Assembly (NCBI GenBank): GCA_947630655.1
Contig: CANRIQ010000003.1
Coordinates: forward strand, 1-38,979
Length of the DNA stretch: 38,979 bases
Reading direction: 5' to 3'
From: an uncultured Clostridia bacterium
GTDB lineage: Bacteria > Bacillota > Clostridia > Oscillospirales > Ruminococcaceae
Position numbers and translations under genes: made by a program
In this document: positions 26,945 to 35,512 of the stretch, piece after piece
How positions within the stretch are numbered: position 1 is the stretch's first letter
How the letters are laid out: each line of letters starts with the position of its first letter
Notes under the pieces: model-generated
The model's input: only the letters and a program-made list of their open reading frames with translations
What the model was told of the DNA's origin: nothing
Databases searched by the model: none

Positions 26945-29527
26945 TTAAGCGTTGTCTATGAGAGATATATAATACCTTGCGGTCCGATTTTTCGGTTGGA
27001 GCTTTAGTACCCTTATAAACATCTCCCGCGAATGCTTGTATTCACCGTTAAAGTAAAGCTTTACGCCGTTTCGCAGATGTTCACACACAGCGTCGGGGAT
27101 ATGCTCCCGCATGATTTCGTATATCATCTCGTTGTCCGCCATACCTATGGGGATTTTCGTGAATTCGTATTCGTTTTCCGCGAGAGCCCGCTCGGTAACT
27201 GCCGAACCCGCGCCGGTGCGGAGCATAGTGCTTACCACGATATTTTCCCGCTCCTCGTCCTCGAAAGACACGTCAAAACTGCGGCGTTCGCCCATTCGCA
27301 TACCGCCCGCGTTGAGATAACACCTGTCGAACGCCGTTTTAATACGGCTGTCGTATTCCTTTAAGAAAAACAGGATATTTATGGATTTGGGGCTTTCGGA
27401 ATAAATCCCGAGAGCCGTCCCGCTGACTTCGGTCATAAACGCATTGTACTCGGAAAGCTTTTCGCTAAGCGCAGACAACAGTCCGTTCATAGCCTTAAAA
27501 CCGCTGTATTCACTCGGAAGAACGGCAATAAGGCAGTAGACGTTTTCGCAGGCTTGTTCCGTGAAGGTCACAGCGGAAATGTTCTTTCTGCCGAGGAGCT
27601 TTAACACCGCGTCGGGGAAATACGCCCTGTTCATTACGCGGAAATTCATCATTTCGGCGTTGTTGGCGTTGACGTCGGCGACAAGCTCGTCAAATTCGTC
27701 GGAAATAACCGTTATCTCGTTTGAAACGCGCCGTTTGTTTTTCAGAGTTTTCAGGGTTTCGGGTTCGGAAAAATAACCCTTGTCGACAAAATCCGCAGCC
27801 TTTGCGCGAAGTTTCCCAAGTCCGCGAAGGTACGCCGCCGCAGACGCTATCGACGCCGCCATTACCGCCGCGCAGAGGATTATCTGGTACGACAGCAGTA
27901 TCATTATAAGCTCAATGCCGCGGTACTGCGCTATGACGGAAACGCTGCTGAGCAGATAAAAGCCCGTAATCTTCCCCGACGGCGATTTTATGGGGGAAAT
28001 CATATACACGGTAATGCAGTTGCTGCCGTAAGAGCTTGCGGTGCGGCGTTTTCCGTCGGCAAGGCAGAGCTTCAGGTCGTCTAAAAGCTCTTCCGGGAAA
28101 TTATCCTCGGGCGGGTTGTCATAAATCCCCCAGCCTATGTCTTCCCAGTTTACAAAATTTCCCGCAATTTCGGAATAACCGTAATAATCCGCCGTCACGC
28201 TCATATCCGAATCTGCGCCGCCTATACTGCGGAAATAATCAAAAGTCATACATGCGTGAACGGTTTCATCGGCGTATTTTTCGTTATAACCGAAATCCTC
28301 AATCTCGTCCACAAGACCCATCGCTTCGCACTGAAGCGCAGCGGCTTCCAAATCGTCCGCCATTTTGAGAGTCTGTTCAAGCAAAAGGAACACAAATTCC
28401 CCGAAATAAAGCACCACGCAGAACACGCAAAAAACGGGCACACAAACTGCCGCAAATCTTAAAACGGAGCTTCCCGAAACCTTTATTCCGTAAACGGCAA
28501 GGGCGACAAGCCACGCCGCCGCAAATCCCGCCGCCGCAAGCCCAAGACACTTCAGGATAAGAATTGCCGTGCTGTCGGCGTAAAGATGTTCAAAGCGCGC
28601 GCCGCTTGACGTATTTATCAGCGAGTAATTATCGGATTGATTTACGGCAAGCCAGATTTCGCCGTTTTCGGAAAAAATTCCCGAAACATTCTGCCTTTTA
28701 AGGTCATAAGCGTTCATTGCGCTGTCAATATCCGTGCAAAGCGTTTCGGTGTGTTCTTTGGTGTTTATGACATTGTAGGATTTTTTAGTGCTGTCAAAGC
28801 ATACGGCGGTATTTTTACCGAGTACATACAAATCGCGGTAAACGTCATCCGACAGTCTCTCCTCATTCAGGAAAAGCCCGCCCTCGCGGTTGGTCCAAAG
28901 AACATTTCCGCCCACGGGAAGAAAAGCCGTCCCCTCCATGCCCGAAAACAGGCGTTCGGCCTGAAATCCGCCGCCGCTGCGGCAAAGTCTGAACATGGTA
29001 TCCGTCAGCCCCCGCCCTTCGTAGGCGTAAATGTAAATGCACACATCTCCGTTTTCGACGCGGAAATCAACATCGTATATCGTAATATCGCCGTCAGCTC
29101 CCAATGCGGCGGAAAGAGCATTCTCAATTTCCTCCTGCGACATTGAAAATACGGGCAGCAGCTTTTTTCTGCCGAAATCCGCGATACTTACTTCGTAATC
29201 GGGAACGGAATTTCCCGAAGTAACGCTGCTTTTGACGAAATATATCTTCCCGCCGTCCTCGCATACCGCGACGGGCGCGTTTATGCGAAGTTCGTCGTTT
29301 TCGAGGTCGTCAATGCGTTCAAATTTTATTTTCCCGTCGATATGCGAGCCGTTTTTCTTTATAAGAGTTATATACGAAATGTCCATTTCGGCTATGACCG
29401 TGCCGGAGCTTGTTGCCGAAACGAGTACTACGGGGTTAAAACTCTGCATATACCCCATGAAGATATATATAGCCGCAAACGCCGCCGCCAAAACTGCGCC
29501 GATTATATTTACAAGCGTCCTGTTCAA
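26945..29527 (-). CDS. Multi-pass receptor-like protein, paralog of the downstream gene: ectodomain, TM segments, sensor region, HAMP-like linker, degenerate class III cyclase-like domain, C-terminal TPR
   Basis: YFPDAVLKLLGRKNISAVTFTEQACENVYCLIAVLPSEYSGF matches the layout of class III cyclase N-termini (FVPxxFLxLLGKxxIxxVxLGxxxxxxVTVLFxDIxxFT); C-terminal LYFNGEYKHSREMFIRVLKLQPKNRTARYYI. Confidence 0.65.
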   Translation of the reverse strand: MNRTLVNIIGAVLAAAFAAIYIFMGYMQSFNPVVLVSATSSGTVIAEMDISYITLIKKNGSHIDGKIKFERIDDLENDELRINAPVAVCEDGGKIYFVKSSVTSGNSVPDYEVSIADFGRKKLLPVFSMSQEEIENALSAALGADGDITIYDVDFRVENGDVCIYIYAYEGRGLTDTMFRLCRSGGGFQAERLFSGMEGTAFLPVGGNVLWTNREGGLFLNEERLSDDVYRDLYVLGKNTAVCFDSTKKSYNVINTKEHTETLCTDIDSAMNAYDLKRQNVSGIFSENGEIWLAVNQSDNYSLINTSSGARFEHLYADSTAILILKCLGLAAAGFAAAWLVALAVYGIKVSGSSVLRFAAVCVPVFCVFCVVLYFGEFVFLLLEQTLKMADDLEAAALQCEAMGLVDEIEDFGYNEKYADETVHACMTFDYFRSIGGADSDMSVTADYYGYSEIAGNFVNWEDIGWGIYDNPPEDNFPEELLDDLKLCLADGKRRTASSYGSNCITVYMISPIKSPSGKITGFYLLSSVSVIAQYRGIELIMILLSYQIILCAAVMAASIASAAAYLRGLGKLRAKAADFVDKGYFSEPETLKTLKNKRRVSNEITVISDEFDELVADVNANNAEMMNFRVMNRAYFPDAVLKLLGRKNISAVTFTEQACENVYCLIAVLPSEYSGFKAMNGLLSALSEKLSEYNAFMTEVSGTALGIYSESPKSINILFFLKEYDSRIKTAFDRCYLNAGGMRMGERRSFDVSFEDEERENIVVSTMLRTGAGSAVTERALAENEYEFTKIPIGMADNEMIYEIMREHIPDAVCEHLRNGVKLYFNGEYKHSREMFIRVLKLQPKNRTARYYISLIDNA

Positions 29528-29567
29528 GGGTCACACCTCTTTTTTTCGGATTTTCGGGAAAAAGCGT

Positions 29568-29963
29568 TTACGGGACGTTTATCGTCGTCTGTCCCGGGAC
29601 GTTTACGGAAATCACCCCGCCGTAAGCGCACATAAGCTTTGAGGAATTGTTAAGCGCGGGATTGCCGCCAATCATCACCGTCGGCGAACCGGGAGCCCAC
29701 GGCGCGGTCGTTACGGGAATACACGGCATAGGAGTCAGCACTCCCAGTGCCGCAGCCGTTGCCGCAGCCACCATAGGATTTGACATGCTCGTACACATAC
29801 CGAACGGAGTTATGTTCACTATCGGCTTGTTGTCCATTATCGTTGCCGCCGCCATGACGTTCATAACCTTCGCCTGCGGCAGGACGTTCAGCACCGACGG
29901 TGCTGCTCCGAACGTGCACTGGATATTCGCGCCGCCGCATACCAACATTCCCATAATACTCAA
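29568..29963 (-). CDS. PAAR-like protein (DUF4280 type), CIS spike tip
   Basis: MLVCGGANIQCTFGAAPSVLNVLPQAKVM...PIVNITPFGMCTSMSNPMVAAAT...TPMPCIPVTTAPWAPGSPTVMIGGNPALNNSSKLMCAYGGVISV. Confidence 0.88.
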   Translation of the reverse strand: MSIMGMLVCGGANIQCTFGAAPSVLNVLPQAKVMNVMAAATIMDNKPIVNITPFGMCTSMSNPMVAAATAAALGVLTPMPCIPVTTAPWAPGSPTVMIGGNPALNNSSKLMCAYGGVISVNVPGQTTINVP

Positions 29964-29975
29964 TCTCCCCGCAAA

Positions 29976-30662
29976 TCAAAAATCAATTATGTTTTCGCCG
30001 CTGTGAAGTTCGAGCGTTTGAAGACGCCCTTTTACACTTGCAAAAGCCGTTTCAAAACGCCCTCTCACGGCAAGAAAATACTCCCCGCCCACGTTCGGCG
30101 AAAGCCCGTATACAACGCCTATTTTGCTTTCCGCGCCGATATTTTTCTTAAGCGGCTTTGAAAGCTCGAATTCGGAAACTGATATTTTCTTCAGACGATA
30201 CTCTGCGCCGTCTATCGAAAGCTCGGCGTTTGTGCGAAGGAGCATATCCGACAGAAACGCGTTTATTACGGTATCTCCCTTTTTGTACTCGCCGATTATC
30301 CTTGCCGAGGAAGTTCCTGCGGGGAAAATTATTTTTACCGCTCCCGCGCCCTCGGATATCCTGCCCGACAGCTTTGTCACCTCGCCGCCAAAACGGTAAT
30401 TTCTCGACGGCATAAGCGTAAGCTCCGCCGTTTGGCACTCATCACGGGTTTCAATTGTAAGCGTTTTTGAAATGTAACTCTCGCCGCCCACCGTTATCTC
30501 GTACTTGCCGTTTGCAAGCCCGAAAAATACCAGACAACCGTCTTTTTTCATAGCATACTTTCCCTCAGAGGTCCTCGCGAAATATCCTCCCGTGAGAGCC
30601 TCTCCCGTAAAGCCGTCGACAGGCACTATAACGAAATTCACCTTTACGCTGATAACGTCCAT
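29976..30662 (-). CDS. Hypothetical beta-rich CIS-cluster protein (carboxypeptidase-regulatory/Ig-like N-terminus)
   Basis: VDGFTGEALTGGYFARTSEGKYAMKKDGCLVFFGLANGKYEITVGGESY...; close spacing between CIS genes. Confidence 0.45.
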   Translation of the reverse strand: MDVISVKVNFVIVPVDGFTGEALTGGYFARTSEGKYAMKKDGCLVFFGLANGKYEITVGGESYISKTLTIETRDECQTAELTLMPSRNYRFGGEVTKLSGRISEGAGAVKIIFPAGTSSARIIGEYKKGDTVINAFLSDMLLRTNAELSIDGAEYRLKKISVSEFELSKPLKKNIGAESKIGVVYGLSPNVGGEYFLAVRGRFETAFASVKGRLQTLELHSGENIIDF

Positions 30663-30665
30663 AGC

Positions 30666-31214
30666 CTAGCTCCGTTTCTGCCGCGCGGCAATAGTAACAT
30701 CGGTAACTCTCGCGACCTTTTCGGACATAAGCGACTCGATTATTACCGCCTTTGCCTCGATAAAAATCGATGTGCGGTAACTGCTGTCGGAGTTCCAGAT
30801 ACGCTGTTTTTCCTCAACATCGGGGAAAACAGACTGAAGCTCGACGGGCTCGTTGGTATCCGTAAAAACGCGGCTGTTGTCGTTTATCGCCTGAATGACC
30901 TTGCCGAAAAGCAGTTGTTCCTGCTCCGCCAAAAACTTAACATCCGTCTTGAAATACGGCGTGAGCATATAGTACAAATCCAGCACAACGGGCGGGTGTT
31001 TTTGCAAAAACAGACCCTCGTTCTGCTTGCCGCTGAGCCTTAAACTGTCAGAAAGCTCAATACTGTAGAGATAAAGTCCCACGGCGTAATCCCCGTGATT
31101 TGCAGGGGAACACAAGCCTATGTCCTCGGGTTTCGCTATTATATCGGGTATGGTCTTTTCCCGTATAAGCTCAAGCAGTGCGCGGCTTACGTCGTAAATT
31201 GCGGTATATTTCAT
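30666..31214 (-). CDS. DUF4255 family protein (Pvc16/Afp16-like CIS tail terminator)
   Basis: AIYDVSRALLELIREKTIPD...IGLCSPANHGDYAVGLYLYSIELSDSLR...PPVVLDLYYMLTPYFKTDVKFLAEQEQLLFGKVIQAINDNSRV. Confidence 0.85.
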   Translation of the reverse strand: MKYTAIYDVSRALLELIREKTIPDIIAKPEDIGLCSPANHGDYAVGLYLYSIELSDSLRLSGKQNEGLFLQKHPPVVLDLYYMLTPYFKTDVKFLAEQEQLLFGKVIQAINDNSRVFTDTNEPVELQSVFPDVEEKQRIWNSDSSYRTSIFIEAKAVIIESLMSEKVARVTDVTIAARQKRS

Positions 31215-31230
31215 TCAAATCAGCTCCAAA

Positions 31231-32946
31231 TCAATGAATTTCTCCGTCGGGATACAAAAACTCGCCGTTTAAGAAAGTGCCGCTGCGGATAAGAACGCCG
31301 TTCTCGTCATAAATTGATCCCTCGCCGTTAAGTTCGCCCTTCAGAACGCCGCCCTCGTAACGTTTCACGCCGCTTTCCTTGTCGTAGATAACGCAGTTTC
31401 CGTACGGCAGACCCTCGGCAAAATCGCCCTCGATGTACTTTATGCCGTTTTTCTCGTTGTAAAGCGTTCCGCTGCCGTGGTATTTTCCCTGTTTAAATTC
31501 GCCCGAATAAATCAGGTTTCCCGTGTCCGGCGAATATTTGTCGCCCATGCCGCTGTAGACGTCCTCGGAAAAAGAGCCGCTGTAGATAAGTTTTCCGTTA
31601 AGGCTGACCTTTCCCGTGCCGCTTTTCACGCCGTCTTTGAATTCTCCGTCGTAAACCTCGGTTTTGCCGCCCGCGTAGTAGGTGTAAAGCTTTCCCGCGC
31701 CGTTGTATTTTCCCTTTGAAAACGCGCCCTCGTAAATGATATCTCCGTTTTCGTTGTAGAGAATTCCCGTGCCGTCATATTCGCCGTCGGACACCGTGCC
31801 GCTGTATTGCAGAGTACCGTCGGGATAAAACAGCCTTACCGCACCCGCGCCCGCAGGCGCGCCGTCCTTGAACTCGCCGCTGTAAAGAACATCTCCGCTT
31901 TCGGAATACAGCACGCCAACGCCGTTGTAGACGCCGTCGGAAAACTCCCCTTCATAGCACAGATTGCCGCTGTCATAGTAAAGTTTTCCGGTTCCGGAAT
32001 ATTTCCCGTCCGAAACGCCGCCCTCGTATTGTATTTTATCAAAATCGCCGTAATAGATAACGGCGTTTCCGCTCTTAAATTCGTTGTTTAGGAACTCGCC
32101 GTCAAGCACGGCAATCCCGTTTTTATATTCCTTGCCCACACCCGAACGCATTCCGTCCGAAAATTCGCCTCGGTACGCCAAAACGCCGTTGTTGTAAAGC
32201 TCTCCCTCGCCCGAATAAACGCCGTTTTCAAAGTTGCCCGAATAAAGAAGCGTGCCGTCCGCGGAAAACAGCCTGCCCGTTCCCGAAAAAACGCCCTCGG
32301 AAAATTCGCCTTTGTATTCCGAAACGCCGTTTTCATAAAAAAGCTCGCCGTTTGCGCTGTAGAGATTTTTCTCGAAAGAACCCGAGTATTTTGCGTTTCC
32401 GTTCGCATAATACAGCGTTCCCTCGCCGCTGTAGAGAGAATCTGAAAATTCGCCCTTGTAGACGAGATTTCCGCAGTAATCGAAAAGCTCCCCCTCGCCG
32501 CTTACCGCGCCGTTTACGAGCCTTCCCTCGAAGATAACGCCTCCGCTGTCGGACAACAGCCGCACTTTTCCGCTGTAGCCGCTCATAGCGTCCGTCGAGA
32601 GGTAAATATCCTTTGTAAAAAGCTTCGACACCAAAAACGGCACAAGAAATTTCACGACCGCCGCCGCCGCGAGTATCGTAACCACCGCGATTATAAGCAC
32701 CAGAATTTTCGATATGTAAAATCTCCCGAACGAGAAATAGTCTTTTTCCGATTTCGGGCGGCTGTTTTTCAGGCTCTTTTCAGCGTCGGCAGCAAGGGCG
32801 TTTACCTCCTTGTCGAGAGTGCGAAGCCCAAACGCTCTGCGAAGTTTTCTTTCCACGCCCGTCACGGACTGCTCCGCTTTTCTCTGCATAGAACGCGACG
32901 CAAATTTTACCGTTCTTTTGAGATCAAACGTACTTCTGAACTTCAA
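31231..32946 (-). CDS. Membrane-anchored MORN-repeat protein (about 18 repeats)
   Basis: Tandem YxGEFxDGxYxGxGxLYxxNGxL units through the C-terminal ~430 aa; TM helix ISKILVLIIAVVTILAAAAVVKFLVPFLV after a basic N-terminal region. Confidence 0.88.
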   Translation of the reverse strand: MKFRSTFDLKRTVKFASRSMQRKAEQSVTGVERKLRRAFGLRTLDKEVNALAADAEKSLKNSRPKSEKDYFSFGRFYISKILVLIIAVVTILAAAAVVKFLVPFLVSKLFTKDIYLSTDAMSGYSGKVRLLSDSGGVIFEGRLVNGAVSGEGELFDYCGNLVYKGEFSDSLYSGEGTLYYANGNAKYSGSFEKNLYSANGELFYENGVSEYKGEFSEGVFSGTGRLFSADGTLLYSGNFENGVYSGEGELYNNGVLAYRGEFSDGMRSGVGKEYKNGIAVLDGEFLNNEFKSGNAVIYYGDFDKIQYEGGVSDGKYSGTGKLYYDSGNLCYEGEFSDGVYNGVGVLYSESGDVLYSGEFKDGAPAGAGAVRLFYPDGTLQYSGTVSDGEYDGTGILYNENGDIIYEGAFSKGKYNGAGKLYTYYAGGKTEVYDGEFKDGVKSGTGKVSLNGKLIYSGSFSEDVYSGMGDKYSPDTGNLIYSGEFKQGKYHGSGTLYNEKNGIKYIEGDFAEGLPYGNCVIYDKESGVKRYEGGVLKGELNGEGSIYDENGVLIRSGTFLNGEFLYPDGEIH

Positions 32947-32978
32947 GCACTCACCTCCCCGCGATTTTTTAAATAATG

Positions 32979-33806
32979 TCAGCTATGATATTCTTCGATT
33001 TTCACGCTGCCTATCTGCTGATAAATCCCGCCCTCGGACGGTTTCTCCGAAAACAGCGCAAGACCCAGCGTGAACAACGCTATTCCCAGCACCGCCGCCG
33101 CAAGCACGGTTTTCCCGACCTTCACCACTTTCATGGCTATGCGCTTGGCGCGCTGCTTTCTCGTTTCCCCAAGACCCATTTTGGAAAACGGCTCTACGCA
33201 TTGTTCGTACCTGCCAAAAAGATCCATTATATCGGCGGGAGGATTTTTTATAAGCCCGTCGCACAATTCCTCCACAGCCGCCGATCGCTTTGAGCGTCCG
33301 ACGCTTTCAAACGCCGTCCGAAGCTTTTTTTCAAACGCCCCGTAAAAGGTTTCTCCGCCATTTTGCGTAAGAAATTTCAGTTCGTATCTGCATTCGGGAT
33401 TTCCGTCGGGAGTAAGTCCCACGTTGTCATTTTCGATAAGATTAGCCGCAATATCCTCCGGCACAGCGTGAATACACAGCGCGGCAAGCATATCCCCAAA
33501 AAAACGCACTTTCCCCGCCTCGGTCGAATTGCCGTCCGAATAAAACGCCGCCGTTTCAGCAAGCTCGTGATAACGAAACACTACTATAAGGTCGTCGCCG
33601 GACGTGAATATTTCCTCCAGCCCGTCGAAATCCGTGTTTTTTATCTTTTCAAAACGTTCGCACGCACAGCACTTAAGACCCTCGTCAATAAGCTGATAGA
33701 GAACATATTCCCTGCCGCCGCGCTTGCACCTGTAAACGCGAAAATCCGGCTGCTTTGCCGTGAGATTTACGACCTCGTATACTCCCGAAACACTCTCAAA
33801 AATCAT
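32979..33806 (-). CDS. Possible pseudokinase-like protein with C-terminal TM helix
   Basis: VYEVVNLTAKQPDFRVYRCKRGGREYVLYQLIDEG (N-lobe-like); NLIENDNVGLTPDGNPECRYELKFL resembles a degenerate kinase catalytic loop; TM TVLAAAVLGIALFTLGLALF. Confidence 0.4.
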   Translation of the reverse strand: MIFESVSGVYEVVNLTAKQPDFRVYRCKRGGREYVLYQLIDEGLKCCACERFEKIKNTDFDGLEEIFTSGDDLIVVFRYHELAETAAFYSDGNSTEAGKVRFFGDMLAALCIHAVPEDIAANLIENDNVGLTPDGNPECRYELKFLTQNGGETFYGAFEKKLRTAFESVGRSKRSAAVEELCDGLIKNPPADIMDLFGRYEQCVEPFSKMGLGETRKQRAKRIAMKVVKVGKTVLAAAVLGIALFTLGLALFSEKPSEGGIYQQIGSVKIEEYHS

Positions 33807-33826
33807 TTCCGTTCACCTTTTATGAG

Positions 33827-35500
33827 CTATGGTTTCACAACGATATACGCCGCCGCGAAAACACTTTCGTCCTCGGCGCAAACGGCTCGAATTTTGAACA
33901 CACCGCTGTGGTTTGGAGCGGTATAACAGCCGTTGTCGTCGATGCTGCCGCCGTTTTCGCTCACCACCGACCAGCGTATCCCGCAGGGGGGAAGGTTGAT
34001 GAATTTCACCGTAAAATACGCCGATTCCAGCACCCCAAGCGTTTTTGTGCCGTTGTCTATGATTATTCTTCTGTCAGCGGCGGCGCGGACCTCGCTGCGC
34101 TTTATCGCCGTCCAGTGAATAACCGCGCTGTCGGCGGCTGCCGCTTCAAGCAGGCGAATGCCTATTTTAAATGTTCCCGTCGCGGAATTTACCCGAACTG
34201 CAACCTCGGCTTTAACGCCGCTGTCGCCCTCGTCAAATATCTCCGAAGAACCGTAAACAAAGCTGCAATCGGAAACATTCTCGTCGCGCAGTCCCGCCAC
34301 AACCAAAACGTTCCCCAGCCCCAGACCGTGAGAGATTTCCTCCGAAAAGAACCTCTTTCCCGCCTTTCCGCCTATGCCGAGGTCTATGACAGCCTCCCCG
34401 GAAGACACCTCCGTCAGGGCGTCGGAATGCTTTTCGCCCTCGGACTTTATTTTTTCCGAGCGGTCTGTTTTTTCCAACACCCGTATTCTGTCTTTCAGCG
34501 CGAGATTTTCAATCTCAAGTTCTGCGTTGGTCGGAAATCTGAAATCGGACGGAGCCTCGCGCAGCTTTGTGATAACAAAGTTTTCCACCGTTATTCTCGC
34601 TAAGCGAACGTCTGTCTGCGACGCGGAGCTTACAAAACCTAAAAGCTCGGTGCGGTATTCGCCGCGCGCCTGTTCACTCGGCTCGCCGCTTATCATCTCG
34701 GAGCGCAGTTCAATTTCTTTTTCGTTTGAAAACTGCCGCTCGGAAGCCCAAACGCTCAAAGTTCCCGCCCCAACGACAAACTGCGCCGTATCGTTGGAGA
34801 TATTCATACCGTCCAGAATATACGTCAGCGAATAGTACCCGTCCTTTATCCTCTCCGAACGGGAATCAAAATCCACGCTTATACTGTCCGCTCCGTCGCA
34901 GCGAACGCATTTTAGATCTACCGTTCCTCTTGCTTTTATCACGCATTCCGTGTTTCGCGGGATAATTCGCAGCTGGGCGGGGAATTTGCTGTTGGATTTA
35001 ATAAATCTCGGAACATAAAGCCGAATTTCGACGTCCTCGTTCTCAAAAAGAACAGCCGACTGCTTATAATACGACCCCACGCCCCGTGTGCGTATTTCGG
35101 ACGTTTCCGCAAGATAGAGGGAATACCCCTCCGCTACCATATCCGAAACAACGCCCTCTGTATCGGAATTCTCGGCATATTCAAGGCAAAGATAGTATTC
35201 TCCGCTCAGCAGGTTCGCGTTGTAGCCCTTAAGCTCGGAAAGCTTTGCCGTATGCGGCGCGGGAACGACTATCTCACGTCCCAGACCGTCCACGGCAACT
35301 CCCGCCTCGACAGAAATTTTGTCGTCCTCGACAGCCACGGTATCCAATCCGCAAACTATCCCGTATCCTCCCGCCAGACGGTTCATAAGCCGGCGTTTGT
35401 CGTTTAAATAGAGCTGCTCCGACTTAAAGCATTCTGCGCTCATTACCTTGCCTTTGAAATAATTGTTCCGTTCAAACGGGAAAAATTTTATATTGTACAT
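33827..35500 (-). CDS. CIS/phage-tail-associated protein with 'NNYFKGKVMSAECFKSEQLYLNDKRRLMNRL..GYGIVCGL' N-terminus and C-terminal Ig-like (BIG-type) domain
   Basis: The N-terminal motif is recurrent in CIS gene clusters; C-terminal IRWSVVSENGGSIDDNGCYTAPNHSGVFKIRAVCAEDESVFAAAYIVV. Confidence 0.65.
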   Translation of the reverse strand: MYNIKFFPFERNNYFKGKVMSAECFKSEQLYLNDKRRLMNRLAGGYGIVCGLDTVAVEDDKISVEAGVAVDGLGREIVVPAPHTAKLSELKGYNANLLSGEYYLCLEYAENSDTEGVVSDMVAEGYSLYLAETSEIRTRGVGSYYKQSAVLFENEDVEIRLYVPRFIKSNSKFPAQLRIIPRNTECVIKARGTVDLKCVRCDGADSISVDFDSRSERIKDGYYSLTYILDGMNISNDTAQFVVGAGTLSVWASERQFSNEKEIELRSEMISGEPSEQARGEYRTELLGFVSSASQTDVRLARITVENFVITKLREAPSDFRFPTNAELEIENLALKDRIRVLEKTDRSEKIKSEGEKHSDALTEVSSGEAVIDLGIGGKAGKRFFSEEISHGLGLGNVLVVAGLRDENVSDCSFVYGSSEIFDEGDSGVKAEVAVRVNSATGTFKIGIRLLEAAAADSAVIHWTAIKRSEVRAAADRRIIIDNGTKTLGVLESAYFTVKFINLPPCGIRWSVVSENGGSIDDNGCYTAPNHSGVFKIRAVCAEDESVFAAAYIVVKP

Positions 35501-35512
35501 AAAACGCCTCCG

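Noticed and set aside
26945-29527. Calling the receptor an active adenylate/guanylate cyclase
   Set aside because: The metal-binding aspartate positions appear substituted, so catalytic activity is not supported.
29647-30006. 119-aa plus-strand ORF
   Set aside because: Antisense to the PAAR-like gene; its hydrophobic appearance reflects the Gly/Ala/Val-rich complement.
31231-32946. Tandem DNA-level repeats suggestive of a CRISPR or satellite array
   Set aside because: The periodicity is protein-level MORN repeats with divergent nucleotide sequence; no identical repeats with unique spacers.
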